DNA of 64,000 nucleotides from CAZTHM01 sp041946825. GTDB taxonomy: Bacteria > Acidobacteriota > Terriglobia > UBA7540. Position numbers and translations under genes: made by a program. Every line of letters begins with the position of its first letter. The stretch's first letter is position 1. The stretch covers positions 1 to 64,000 of the forward strand of contig JBHGBD010000028.1 of the NCBI GenBank assembly GCA_041946825.1. Reading direction: 5' to 3'. Below are positions 44,141-53,239 of this stretch, piece by piece. Under the pieces are notes generated by a model. It saw only the letters and a program-made list of their open reading frames with translations, made no database searches and had not been told where the DNA came from.

Positions 44141-45724
44141 TCAGCGCTCGACAGGCAGGCCGGCCTTCTCCCAGGCTGCCAGGCCGTCCTGGTAGACTTT
44201 GATGTGGTCGAAGGGGAAGCCGTGGCTCAGCAGGGTGCGCCCTGCGGCGCGCCCCGCCGCGCAAATGTCGCTTCCCGAGGCCCGGCCACTCTCGTAAAGC
44301 ACAATGTTGCGTTCTTTCGGCAATTCGCTCAGGCGCGCCGCGATCTTGTCCGCTGGAATATTGACGGCTTTGGGAATACGTCCGGTCTTAAACTCCTTGG
44401 GGTCGCGAACGTCCACGAAAACTGTCTTGCCGCCATCACCGAAGAGTTGTTTTACCTCGGGCGTATGAATGAGCGCGGGTTGCTGCTTGAGGGCGTCGGC
44501 CTCACTGCATCCGGCGGCGTCGCTCTGGAACTGTCCGAAGGCGCCGGGATTGCCGAAGCCTCCCGCTCCCAGAGAGCCTGCTCCAGGGTCTGCGGCCCCG
44601 GAGGGTTGGGAATTCGCGGCGACCGCCCGCGGCGCACCAGCGGCTGCGGCGCGCTCCTGTTCGAGCAACTGGGGAAATTGCTTCGGGTCGAGGGCGCCAA
44701 TAATTCTCTGCCGCCCGACGAAGAAGGTGGGCGTACGGTCGACGCCCAGCGCGTGCGCATCCTCCACGTCGCGCTGGATGCGAGGCAGGGTCGCGCCGCT
44801 CCGGAGGCATTGCGTGAATCGGGGCACGTCGAGCCCCAACTCCCCGGCATAGTCAATCAGGGCCGGCTCGCTGAGGTCCAGTTGCTTGGCGTAGAGCTTA
44901 TCCACGGCCTCCCAGAATTTGCCCTGGTCGGCCGCGCACTCACTGGCCTGAGCGGCCTTCAAGGCGAAGATGTGAATTCGCTCCAGAGGAAATTGCCGGA
45001 AAACAAAACGTACCTGGTCGCCGTATTGCTGGCGGATTTCCCGCACACCTTCTTCCGCGCGGCCGCAGGCCGGACACTCGAAGTCGCCGAACTCCACCAC
45101 CGTCACCGGCGCCGCGAGATTGCCGGTCATGTGACTGTCGGGGCGAACCAGGCGCTCCCGGAGTACCTCGGGGGCGGCGATGTTCGGCGGAGGCGGAGTT
45201 CCGGAGCGGGCCAGCAGAATGAACGCCGGGGTGCCAATCACTACGGAGGCAACGCATACCGCCGCGTGCCGCCGCAAGGTGGCCAGTGCATCCGATGCCT
45301 CCGGCAAGGCAACCGGTCGCAGGAGGTCAAACACGGCGAGAGCAAAGATGAGCGTGACGGCAATGGCCGAGACGACGCACCAGGCGCACCAGGCGTGCAA
45401 CACGAACGCTTCGACGCCCGTCAAATAGAGCGAAAACAAGAAACCCAGGCCGCTGATCCCCGCGACGGCCCAGCGCCCCCAGCGTGCGAGGGTGGCCGAG
45501 AGCAGGGGCTCGGCGAAAATCAGGACCAGCAACGCCGCGTACATCACGACGCCGAACACCGGCATGGGAATGCCCGCCGGGTAGGCGAAGACGCTGGCGC
45601 GCACCTCGTCGCAGCCGCTCCCCAGACACACCATGGGCCGCGAAGGCGACGCGTACACCCACCAAAGATAGGAGGAGTCAAACAGCCCGACGAGGCTCAG
45701 CGCCAGGAGCAGGGTTTTTCGCAT
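44141..45724 (-). CDS. VKOR-DsbA-rhodanese fusion
   Basis: This 527-residue protein joins three domains: a multi-helix vitamin K epoxide reductase domain (residues 1-150) with CLGSGC near 31-36 and CAWC near 113-116; a DsbA-like thioredoxin domain (about 195-360) with FECPAC; and a rhodanese-like domain (about 425-527). VKOR reoxidises the DsbA partner using quinone, driving disulfide formation outside the cytoplasm. The rhodanese active-site loop reads LYESGRASGSD, without Cys at the usual position, so it is probably non-catalytic. The ATG at 45724 is chosen because the membrane domain begins there. TACAAT lies just upstream and no ribosome-binding site is visible. Confidence 0.88.
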   Translation of the reverse strand: MRKTLLLALSLVGLFDSSYLWWVYASPSRPMVCLGSGCDEVRASVFAYPAGIPMPVFGVVMYAALLVLIFAEPLLSATLARWGRWAVAGISGLGFLFSLYLTGVEAFVLHAWCAWCVVSAIAVTLIFALAVFDLLRPVALPEASDALATLRRHAAVCVASVVIGTPAFILLARSGTPPPPNIAAPEVLRERLVRPDSHMTGNLAAPVTVVEFGDFECPACGRAEEGVREIRQQYGDQVRFVFRQFPLERIHIFALKAAQASECAADQGKFWEAVDKLYAKQLDLSEPALIDYAGELGLDVPRFTQCLRSGATLPRIQRDVEDAHALGVDRTPTFFVGRQRIIGALDPKQFPQLLEQERAAAAGAPRAVAANSQPSGAADPGAGSLGAGGFGNPGAFGQFQSDAAGCSEADALKQQPALIHTPEVKQLFGDGGKTVFVDVRDPKEFKTGRIPKAVNIPADKIAARLSELPKERNIVLYESGRASGSDICAAGRAAGRTLLSHGFPFDHIKVYQDGLAAWEKAGLPVER

Positions 45725-46253
45725 CACCGAATTATTGTACAACGCCCGGTGCGCGGGTGGGGAACCTTCCCGCCTCGCCGCCGCTGCGCGTCGGATGGGG
45801 AGCCTATGGCGCCGGACAAGCGCCGACCTTACATCCAAGCTATGTGCCAGATTTGGGCAGAGTTTTCCCTCGGCAAGAGGCTAGAATCGTGATAGTAGTG
45901 GCAGAGTTGTAGGCTCAGGGTTGGGGGCGAATGGCCGCGGGGCGCGCGCATCAGGAACGGAGGGCCGGCGGGAGCAGTCCGATGGGACATTTTGCCCGCG
46001 ACAAACGGCTGCACGCGGGAAAAATAAGGTTACGTCAAAAAGACCGGAACGATGCCGGAATGTAACAGATAATAAATCACTTAGCAGAAAAAGCCGGAAT
46101 CTTACAGATACCAAAGAAACTTACGCACAAAACCTCCATGATCGCACCCAGGGTTTCGGCTCGAAACCGCGAGGTTGACCACGCCTGCGCATTGCGGTCC
46201 TCTCGCCGCCACGGGCCGAGGCGCAACCTCGCCCTGGAGGCCAGAGGGTAAGG
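45725..46253. other. Intergenic region with AT-rich direct repeats
   Basis: About 530 bp between the VKOR fusion and lemA. The left part is GC-rich and featureless. Around 46020-46140 the composition becomes AT-rich and holds the direct repeats described separately. No gene is convincing on either strand. Confidence 0.55.
46054..46110. repeat. Direct repeat pair, 18 bp, period 39
   Basis: gccggaatgtaacagata (46054-46071) and gccggaatcttacagata (46093-46110) differ at two positions. Spaced direct repeats of this size occur at the ends of IS21-type elements, but no transposase is present. They could also be tandem regulator sites. Confidence 0.55.
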
Positions 46254-46814
46254 CTATTCAATCGTGGAGCTGAATTGCACGTCGGGGGTCTGGCGTTCTT
46301 CGGCGGCCATCTCGAAATACTCGCGGGTGTAGAAATTGAACAGCCCGGCGACGAGGTTGGAGGGGAACTGGGCGATGCGCGTATTGAGGTCGCGCACCAC
46401 GGCGTTGTAGTACCGCCGCGCCAGTTGGATTGTGTCCTCGACGCGGCTGATCTCGTTCTGGAGCTCGAGGAAATTCCCGGCGGCGCGGAGCTGGGGATAG
46501 TTTTCGGCAACCGCGAAGAGCGAGCGGAGCGCCTGGTTCAGCGAGTCTTCGGCGCGGGCGGCCGCGGCTGGGCCGCTTGCCGCAGCAGCACGCGCCCGCG
46601 CCTCGGTGACGCGCTCGAAAGTGGTGCGTTCGTGCGCGGCATAGCCCTTCACGGTCTCCACGAGATTGGGAATCAGGTCGTGCCGGCGTTTGAGCTGGAC
46701 GTCGATGTCGGCCCAGGCGGCATCCCCCTGGACGCGCAGCTTCACCAGACGGTTATAGGTGATGACGACGTAGGCGAAGATGAGAAGCAGCAGAAGTCCG
46801 ATGGCGTAGAGCAT
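46254..46814 (-). CDS. lemA: LemA-family protein
   Basis: This 186-residue protein has one N-terminal transmembrane helix (MLYAIGLLLLLIFAYVVITYNRLV) and the antiparallel helical LemA domain, with AWADIDVQLKRRHDLIPNLVETVKGYAAHE and NFYTREYFE conserved. The function of LemA proteins is not settled; they often accompany TPM-domain or M48 peptidase genes, neither of which is adjacent here. The ATG at 46814 follows AAGGGAG. The region to 47045 is the divergent promoter area shared with the epimerase gene. Confidence 0.93.
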   Translation of the reverse strand: MLYAIGLLLLLIFAYVVITYNRLVKLRVQGDAAWADIDVQLKRRHDLIPNLVETVKGYAAHERTTFERVTEARARAAAASGPAAAARAEDSLNQALRSLFAVAENYPQLRAAGNFLELQNEISRVEDTIQLARRYYNAVVRDLNTRIAQFPSNLVAGLFNFYTREYFEMAAEERQTPDVQFSSTIE

Positions 46815-47044
46815 CGCACTCCCTTTCGACTGAAGCGTGGCCTTGGCGATGGGTGCTTGCGAACCGGCGGCCTCACTATACGCGAGGCGGCCCGCCCTGT
46901 AAAGGGCAGCGGACGGAAGAGTCTGCGGGTTTGACCCTTTCGGCGCTTCGTCGTGACCCGGGGTCGTACCTTCCCAGGCAGGATTGAATTCGCTCCACAA
47001 TTGCGGCATGATGCCTTCGCCTTCGCGCCCAGTGAGGTCGGGTC

Positions 47045-47953
47045 ATGAAGTTCCTTATCACTGGTTCCACCGGGTTCATCGGCTCGGCCCTGGTCCGGCA
47101 CCTGAGAGAAGAAGGGCATGCGGTCGTCCCGCTCTTGCGCACGCGAGTGCGCCCCGGAGAAAAAGGAATCCTCTGGGATATCCAGAGCGGGACACTGGAC
47201 CCTCGGGCGGTGGAAGGATTTGACGTCGTCGTCCATCTGGCGGGAGAGAGTATCGGAGCCGGGCGATGGACGCTCACTCGCAAGGCCACCCTCCGTCACA
47301 GTCGCGTCAAGGGCACCCGCCTGCTTGCCGAAACCCTGGCCAGCTTGGCGCACCCTCCCAAAGTTCTGGTTTGCGCATCCGCGATGGGTTTCTACGGAGA
47401 CCGAGGCGACGAGATTCTGACGGAAGAGAGTTCCGCGGGAACGGGTTTTCTCGCCGAACTCTGTCAGGAGTGGGAAGCGGCGTCGGAACCTGCGGCGGAG
47501 AAGGGAATTCGCGTCACGCGCCTGCGCATCGGCTTGGTACTGGGCGCGGAGGGCGGAGCGCTCAAGCAGATGCTTCCGCCGTTCCGCTTCGGCGTAGGCG
47601 GGAGGCTCGGGAGCGGAAGACAATTCATGAGCTGGATCGCGCTCGACGATCTTGTTGCCGTCATCGAGCACGCCGTCACTCACGACTCGCTCGCGGGCGC
47701 CGTGAACGCCGCCGCCCCGAATCCGGTCACCAATCGCGAATTCACAACAGCCCTGGGCCGCGTGCTCGACCGTCCAACTATTTTTCCTGTTCCTTCCCTT
47801 GCCGTGCGAATCCTTTTCGGCGAGATGGGCGACGCGTTACTCCTCTCCAGCGCACGGCTCGCGCCGGCACGCCTCCTTGCCAGCGGATTTCAATTCCGCT
47901 ACCCCGAGCTCGAAGCCGCTCTGCGGCACGCGCTCCACAAGCCCGCCATATGA
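47045..47953 (+). CDS. TIGR01777-type NAD-dependent epimerase-like protein
   Basis: This 302-residue extended-SDR protein has a GSTGFIGSAL nucleotide-binding motif at residues 7-16, VHLAGESIGAGRWT, SAMGFYGDRGDE and RLRIGLVLG, the pattern of the YfcH/TIGR01777 group. These are widely distributed, with unknown substrates; a link to cell division or plastid-type biology has been suggested for some. Start and length are standard. It is convergent with the TldE-like gene, ending about 120 bp from it. Confidence 0.9.
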   Translation: MKFLITGSTGFIGSALVRHLREEGHAVVPLLRTRVRPGEKGILWDIQSGTLDPRAVEGFDVVVHLAGESIGAGRWTLTRKATLRHSRVKGTRLLAETLASLAHPPKVLVCASAMGFYGDRGDEILTEESSAGTGFLAELCQEWEAASEPAAEKGIRVTRLRIGLVLGAEGGALKQMLPPFRFGVGGRLGSGRQFMSWIALDDLVAVIEHAVTHDSLAGAVNAAAPNPVTNREFTTALGRVLDRPTIFPVPSLAVRILFGEMGDALLLSSARLAPARLLASGFQFRYPELEAALRHALHKPAI

Positions 47954-48076
47954 CCCGACTCGGGCGCGCTCCCAAGGCATGGACTGGGGACGAGTCCGTG
48001 TTCTCGATTGGATGACGGGTAAGGCACCCGTTGTTGAGCGTGGGTCCCGGCTTCGGGCTTCCGGAATCGGTTCTTC

Positions 48077-49891
48077 TCACTTTGCGAAGTAGGGAGGAGA
48101 TGAGACCGGGAGCTGCGGAATCTGGCCGCCGGGCCTGCGGATCGAAACCTCGTCGAAGAGCAGCGAGGGGACGGCGACCGAGACGATGGAAGCGCCGCCT
48201 TCGCCCTGCGCCATCTCGAAAAGCGCCATGGTTTGGAACATCCCCATGGTGCGGGCAATGAACGGGGCGCTATAGACGGCGGGGGTGTCGGACGCCGCCA
48301 CGATGTCCCGGAAAGTCGCGGCGCCGATCTGCGTGAGTTCAAGATTGCGAATCAGTTCTTCGTGGCCGTCGAGGAAGAGCTTGTAAGCCTCGGTGGGATT
48401 GTCGACGCGCTCGTCGTTTCTCCCGCGCTGCATGAACATGGCGCCCACGTCCTCCGGTGAGGCCTTGAGCGCGGGGTTCCCGAGCCGGCGGATGACGATT
48501 CCGAACTCCTTGCCGCGCTGCTTGAGCATTTGGATGAAGCGCTCTCGCAACGCCGCCTCGCTCAGGCCGCCCGTGGCGGTCACGATGAGGTTGCTCGGAA
48601 GGATGCCAGCCCCGCGTCGATTGCCCGTGCTGTGCTCGATTCCTGAAACGGGGCTGCGAGTGGTCAGCAAGGTCTTGAGAATGCCGTGGTCGACCAGGAT
48701 ATTCTCTCTCGCGCGCACGCCCTCGTCGTCCACCACGTAGTGCACGGCCAAGGGAGCATTGCGGTATTCGGTCAGCGTGGGGTTGTCTGCGACGCTCAAC
48801 GCGTCAGGAAGCACGCGCGAACCCAGCTTGTCTAAGAACGGATTTTCCAGGCTCGCCAGGAAGGTTTCCACCTGCGGATTATCCGCGATGGGTAAACGGG
48901 CCGCCAGAAGGCGCGGCGCGAAGAGCTGGCAGAAGAGCTCCGCAGCGGCCTGGCCCTCGAAAAGCACGGGTCCCGTATACCGGTCGAGTCTGGGCGCATT
49001 TCGCAGGCGCTCCAGGCGCTCGCCCATCTCGCGGATGCGAGCCGCGAAGTCCGCGGTGGAGGGAAGGTCGCTTCGCGAGCGCCCGAAGACGCTGATGAAT
49101 TCCTGAATCGGAGCGCCATCCGCAGCCTGGGTGCCCGCCAGCGCCATCAGGCTTATCGAGGGCGTGACGCGTGTGAACGAAGTTCCCTCGCTGTTCAAGT
49201 AGTAGGTGTGGATGGTACCGGCGCGGAGTCGCACCGTCGAAATATAGGCCGCGGGCAACTCTCTGAAAGCCGCCGAGAGTTGCTTGACGGTTCGGTCGGC
49301 TTCGTCCTGAGTCACGGCAACGTTGGGCTCGTCCTCGGTGAGGCTGCCGGGCTGTTCCTTGCTGAAGTCGGGCAGTTGCTCGGATTGTGTCCGATTGCGC
49401 ATCGCGGCGCGCTTGCGGGCGATATCCTCGAGAGCCTTCTTGTAGGCGCTGTCAGTGGCCAGCCAGATCTGGCGGCGAATTTCCCGGTAATCGTCGTCGA
49501 GAGGGACGGTCAGCGTCCCGCCGAAGAGGCGGGTCACGCCGGCAGGGCCGGAGGGCATCGAAAAGAAATTGGTGTTATCCAGAGCGTAGTCGCCGACGCG
49601 AACCTCGACCGTGAGCAGGCGAACGTGATTCGCCTCGCTGGCGGTAAGGCTGCCGAAAGTCGCGGAGGCCGCCACGGTTTCGCCATCCTGCACCGTGTAG
49701 GCGATGAAGTAGGGCCGGTCGAGATCGTTCAGTCGGAGCTTCTGCATCGACCGCTCGAGCTCGTCCTTCATCGCTTGGCGAATGACGTCGTCGGCGGCTC
49801 CGAGCGGGGCGGCCGCGGCCAGCAGAACCATGGCGGCGCAAAACGGCACGAGCCTTGGGAGCCTTGCGGACCAGCCGGCAGCCAGCCTCAT
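48077..49891 (-). CDS. Exported TldE/PmbA-like protein without metal site
   Basis: This 604-residue protein has a signal peptide (LVPFCAAMVLLAAAAPLGAAD) and a TldD/TldE fold. Where TldD-type proteases carry HExxxH, this protein reads ELFCQLFAPR, so the zinc site is absent, as in the TldE (PmbA) partner of E. coli. The start codon overlaps the stop of the TldD-like gene in an ATGA, implying coupled translation and probably a heterodimer. E. coli TldD/E acts in the cytoplasm on antitoxin and modified peptides. The signal peptide suggests a periplasmic version here. Confidence 0.82.
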   Translation of the reverse strand: MRLAAGWSARLPRLVPFCAAMVLLAAAAPLGAADDVIRQAMKDELERSMQKLRLNDLDRPYFIAYTVQDGETVAASATFGSLTASEANHVRLLTVEVRVGDYALDNTNFFSMPSGPAGVTRLFGGTLTVPLDDDYREIRRQIWLATDSAYKKALEDIARKRAAMRNRTQSEQLPDFSKEQPGSLTEDEPNVAVTQDEADRTVKQLSAAFRELPAAYISTVRLRAGTIHTYYLNSEGTSFTRVTPSISLMALAGTQAADGAPIQEFISVFGRSRSDLPSTADFAARIREMGERLERLRNAPRLDRYTGPVLFEGQAAAELFCQLFAPRLLAARLPIADNPQVETFLASLENPFLDKLGSRVLPDALSVADNPTLTEYRNAPLAVHYVVDDEGVRARENILVDHGILKTLLTTRSPVSGIEHSTGNRRGAGILPSNLIVTATGGLSEAALRERFIQMLKQRGKEFGIVIRRLGNPALKASPEDVGAMFMQRGRNDERVDNPTEAYKLFLDGHEELIRNLELTQIGAATFRDIVAASDTPAVYSAPFIARTMGMFQTMALFEMAQGEGGASIVSVAVPSLLFDEVSIRRPGGQIPQLPVSSPPYFAK

Positions 49892-51582
49892 CGCCCGCCC
49901 TCCTGGAATGGCGGAGGCAGCAAGGGCGGCCGCTCCTGCGACTTCTCCTTCTTCTGCACTTCGATCTGCTCCACCAGGATTTCCGGCGACGCCGCGGCCA
50001 CCGGCACGCTTCCCGACTCAGCGCCGCAGATGCCATTGAAAACCCCGACCTGGTCGCTTGCCGCCGCAATCTTGCTGAAGGCCGTCAGCGGGGTGCCGAT
50101 CAGGTCCACGCCTCGGACCAACTCCTCGCGGCCGTCGGGATAAATACGGTACACGATGATGGGCAGCACGTTGAAGGCATTGGGAATTGTCCGCTGGGTG
50201 ATGGTGAATCCGCCCTGGATATCCTCGAAGTAGAGTCCAAACGGCTTGTTGGCCTTCTTGACCTCCTCGATTAGCCGCTGCTTGAGCGCCGCATGGGTGA
50301 GAGGTTTACTGACCTCAACGATCAGGTTCGACTGCCGCGCTACCGGCGGGTAACCCTGCTGGCGGCGGCCGTGGCCGTTCGAGTGCGGAAAGCCTTCGAT
50401 GGGCGAACGCGACATCAGGAAGTTCTTGAATACCCCGCGCTCGACCACCGTCACGGGGCGAGCCCGCACACCTTCGTTGTCAAAGTGGTAGGAGCCGACC
50501 AATTCGGTCTTGCCGAGGTGGCGCAGGGTGGGGTCGGAGATGACGGTGAAGTTATCGGGCAGCATCTTTTCGCCCACCTTCTTCTTGAACGTCTGGCCTT
50601 CTTCCTCTTCCTTCTGCCGGTGCCCCTCGATGCGGTGGCCGAAGACTTCGTGGAAAAAGACCGCGCTGGCTCGACCCGAGAGGATCGCCGGTCCCGTATA
50701 CGGGTCAACGATGGGCGCGGAGCGGAGCGCCTGCAGATCCTGGATCATTTTCTCGACGGCCTTGAGGACCGTGGCATCGTCGGGCAAACCCTGGGGCGTG
50801 AAGGACGCGTAAGACTCATAGCGCGGCAATTCCATGCCGTCGTCGGACTTCGTAAAGGCATAGATGATCAGGCGGTAGAAGACCTGCGAGACTTGGATTT
50901 CGGACCCGTCGCTGTTGGTGTACCACCGGGTCTCGCGGTCGGCGGTGAAGTTGGCCTGACCTTCGTAGATGTTGCCGTAGCGCGCGAAGGGGGCGGTGTA
51001 CTTGCGGATCTTTGCTTCCCATTCGCCGCGGTCGACGCCCATCGCCGGGATGGGATCGAGCTGCTTCTCCGCCGCTTCACGCGAGAAGTCATCCGATTTG
51101 TCTTCCTGCTCGACCTTGACCTCGACGTTGGTCTTGACTTTGGTGAGCTGCTCAACGGCGCGCTTGTATTTCTTGTCGGTGTAATACCAGAGCACGCTGC
51201 GGAGAGCGTCAGGGTCGTCCTCCATGGGCACTTCGATGTAGGAAAAGCGATCGAAGCCCCCGCCGAAATCCCCGCGAATGCTGTGGGTATTGTCGAGCTT
51301 GTAGTCGCCCACGCGCAGGTCGATATCGAGCTGGCGATGCCGGTTCTCACCGCTCGATTCCAGCTTTCCGAACGATCCGGTTACGGCGATAACCGCGTCT
51401 TCGGTGATCTCGTAGCTGAGGAAATAGGGAGGAGTCGACTGGCCCTTCAGGGTCTGCATGGAACGCGCGAGCTCGGCCTTCATCGCCTCGAGCACGCGCG
51501 GAGTCTTCTGCTCCTGCGCCGGAGCAACAGCGGCGGCTATGAACAGTAGGACGATAACCCTGCAAACGATGCTGCGGCGCAA
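49888..51582 (-). CDS. Exported TldD-like metalloprotease
   Basis: This 564-residue protein has a signal peptide (MRRSIVCRVIVLLFIAAAVAPAQ when started from the TTG at 51582) and the TldD/TldE fold with FFHEVFGHRIEGH near residues 309-321, the intact HExxxH zinc motif. The C-terminal half carries RQSNLIVEVSKPL and a conserved VRGVDLIGTPL. The TTG start is chosen because CAGGAG lies 11 nt upstream and the signal peptide then begins directly; ATG at 51660 is an alternative. It forms a two-gene operon with the TldE-like gene, overlapping by 4 bp. Confidence 0.82.
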   Translation of the reverse strand: MRRSIVCRVIVLLFIAAAVAPAQEQKTPRVLEAMKAELARSMQTLKGQSTPPYFLSYEITEDAVIAVTGSFGKLESSGENRHRQLDIDLRVGDYKLDNTHSIRGDFGGGFDRFSYIEVPMEDDPDALRSVLWYYTDKKYKRAVEQLTKVKTNVEVKVEQEDKSDDFSREAAEKQLDPIPAMGVDRGEWEAKIRKYTAPFARYGNIYEGQANFTADRETRWYTNSDGSEIQVSQVFYRLIIYAFTKSDDGMELPRYESYASFTPQGLPDDATVLKAVEKMIQDLQALRSAPIVDPYTGPAILSGRASAVFFHEVFGHRIEGHRQKEEEEGQTFKKKVGEKMLPDNFTVISDPTLRHLGKTELVGSYHFDNEGVRARPVTVVERGVFKNFLMSRSPIEGFPHSNGHGRRQQGYPPVARQSNLIVEVSKPLTHAALKQRLIEEVKKANKPFGLYFEDIQGGFTITQRTIPNAFNVLPIIVYRIYPDGREELVRGVDLIGTPLTAFSKIAAASDQVGVFNGICGAESGSVPVAAASPEILVEQIEVQKKEKSQERPPLLPPPFQEGGR

Positions 51583-51731
51583 GCTCGGTTTTTCTCCTGG
51601 AGCTTTGATGCGAGAAGCCGTCCGGCGAGTTTCTCGGCTGGCAAAACCCCGAACCGCCATCCTACGCGAGGGTGCCAATAGCGTCAATGGCATTTGGGGC
51701 CCCGAACGGCGGGGCTGGTCCGTGCCGCACG

Positions 51732-53117
51732 CTACTTCGCGGCGGCAAGCATTTGATCCACTTGCTTTTGCCAGGAGACGGGGGAGGCATGGAGGGCGCG
51801 GCCGAGGAACGACGCGCGCAGGCGGCGCAGGTCGGGGAGCTTGCGGCAGGCAATGGCGTAGCGGCGATAGCGCGGCTGCATTTCCAGTTTATCGTCAGAG
51901 AGGTAGATCGGCTCGCGGCGGAAGTTCAGCAGGACAAGCGCGCGATTGAGCTGCTGAATCGCCGCCTCCACCGCGGCAGGGGCCTTTGCGGAATCCGCAA
52001 GGCTGCCCGCCTGCTCGGGCGGGAGCAGTCGGAAGAAGTAAGTCGCTCGGCCGGACTTCGACGTTGCCTCCCAGGCCACAAGATTGCCGGGTTGCGCCGC
52101 GCCAGCCGTTGTGGCCAAGGGGAAGAAGAACCAATGGAGGATCGGCTGTTCTTCGTTTTGGTCGCCCGCAGTTTTTTCAGCAGCCTCTTCGGCTGAGTCC
52201 TCCGGTTCGAAGGCTTCCGTGCTGGCCCCTGATTCTTCAGCTGCAGCCGGTTCTTTTATTTCCGGCCCGCTGGCTTCCTCCTGCTTGCGAATCAGCTTGA
52301 AGCCTGTATAGAGGAAGCCTGCCGGCACGCGCTTCATCAAGGCGTCAAAGTACGGCCTCAATTTTGCGTCCACGATATTCTCGGTCAGCGCCTGCTCGAT
52401 CCTGGGATGGACGGCTTGGAGTTTCGCGAGCGGGGCGGCGCGTCCTTCTTTCATCACCTCCGCCGCGGATTGGAACTGGTCAGGCGAGAGAAACGGAAAG
52501 AGTTTGTGAACCGTCAGGGCGGAATTCTCCGTCAACTGGGCCGTTGCTTCACGCAGGCGCTCGACGAATTCGCGTGTGCGCTTGGCGAGTTTGGTGACCA
52601 AGAGGCGCTCCCCGGAGGCTTCGAGGATTACCGCATAACCTGCCTCATCAAAGCGGAGGGAGTCAATTTCCGCCAGGCGCCACTGGAAGCCGGTTGCGGC
52701 AGCGGGCAGCACCGCGAGGTTCGATTTGTAGAGGCGAAATTCCGCTGGGCTGGTGAACGCCCGCCCGGGCGATTCGAGTTGCGCCACGCCTTCGAAACGG
52801 GTCAACTCCTCCAGGTCTTCGAGCAGGAGGCATTGGACCAGCCGCGCGCGGTAGGCGTCCAGAAGGTCGTGGGTCAGATTCTGAAAGGACTTGCCAAACT
52901 GATGGAGCAGGATTTTCTTCCCAGTGTAGAGGGTGAGGGTCAGCTCGTATTCCCCGGCCGCGAAGGAATCGATATCGCCTAGGTCGAACACGATGGGTGC
53001 CCCGGCCTGCGGGACCAGAGTCAGGGTCTCCGCTTCAAAGCTGACCTGGCATGGCCCCGACTGCGTCGCGGTGCCGTCGGTATTGAGGTACCGGAATTTG
53101 CCGGAAAAGGAAGGCAT
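51732..53117 (-). CDS. Unknown protein with PH-like N-terminus
   Basis: This 461-residue protein has no recognised catalytic motif. The first 190 residues hold two beta-rich segments (GKFRYLNTDGTATQSGPCQVSFEAETLTLVP and FTSPAEFRLYKSNLAVLPA) that look like tandem pleckstrin-homology-like folds. A helical region, an acidic Glu/Ala-rich linker (about 285-330) and a basic C-terminal helix follow. There is no signal peptide, so it is probably cytoplasmic. It lies downstream of the zinc-ribbon gene, with a repeat element between, and upstream of the exported TldD/E pair. Any functional link is unproven. Confidence 0.7.
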   Translation of the reverse strand: MPSFSGKFRYLNTDGTATQSGPCQVSFEAETLTLVPQAGAPIVFDLGDIDSFAAGEYELTLTLYTGKKILLHQFGKSFQNLTHDLLDAYRARLVQCLLLEDLEELTRFEGVAQLESPGRAFTSPAEFRLYKSNLAVLPAAATGFQWRLAEIDSLRFDEAGYAVILEASGERLLVTKLAKRTREFVERLREATAQLTENSALTVHKLFPFLSPDQFQSAAEVMKEGRAAPLAKLQAVHPRIEQALTENIVDAKLRPYFDALMKRVPAGFLYTGFKLIRKQEEASGPEIKEPAAAEESGASTEAFEPEDSAEEAAEKTAGDQNEEQPILHWFFFPLATTAGAAQPGNLVAWEATSKSGRATYFFRLLPPEQAGSLADSAKAPAAVEAAIQQLNRALVLLNFRREPIYLSDDKLEMQPRYRRYAIACRKLPDLRRLRASFLGRALHASPVSWQKQVDQMLAAAK

Positions 53118-53142
53118 AGACGATGGTTTCTCACAGACGGCA

Positions 53143-53220
53143 TGTCATCCTGAGCGGAGCGAAGGAGCTCGGTAGTTGCCTCCCTAAATGCGGGGATTCT
53201 TCGCTTCGCTCAGGGCGACA
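53143..53220. repeat. Imperfect palindromic tgtcatcctgag element
   Basis: The left arm tgtcatcctgagcggagcga and right arm tcgcttcgctcagggcgaca are inverted copies about 38 bp apart. This 'catcctgag' element is, to my knowledge, a common intergenic repeat in many bacterial genomes. It lies between two codirectional genes; its shorter relative is at 29949-29986. Confidence 0.8.
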
Positions 53221-53239
53221 GGCGTTCGGCGGGGCATTC

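Noticed and set aside
44090..45892. 600-codon plus-strand frame opposite the VKOR fusion
   Set aside because: The VKOR, DsbA and rhodanese motifs on the minus strand decide the coding strand.
45881..46114. 77-codon minus-strand frame across the AT-rich repeats
   Set aside because: It runs through the direct repeats, has no ribosome-binding site and looks like low-complexity translation.
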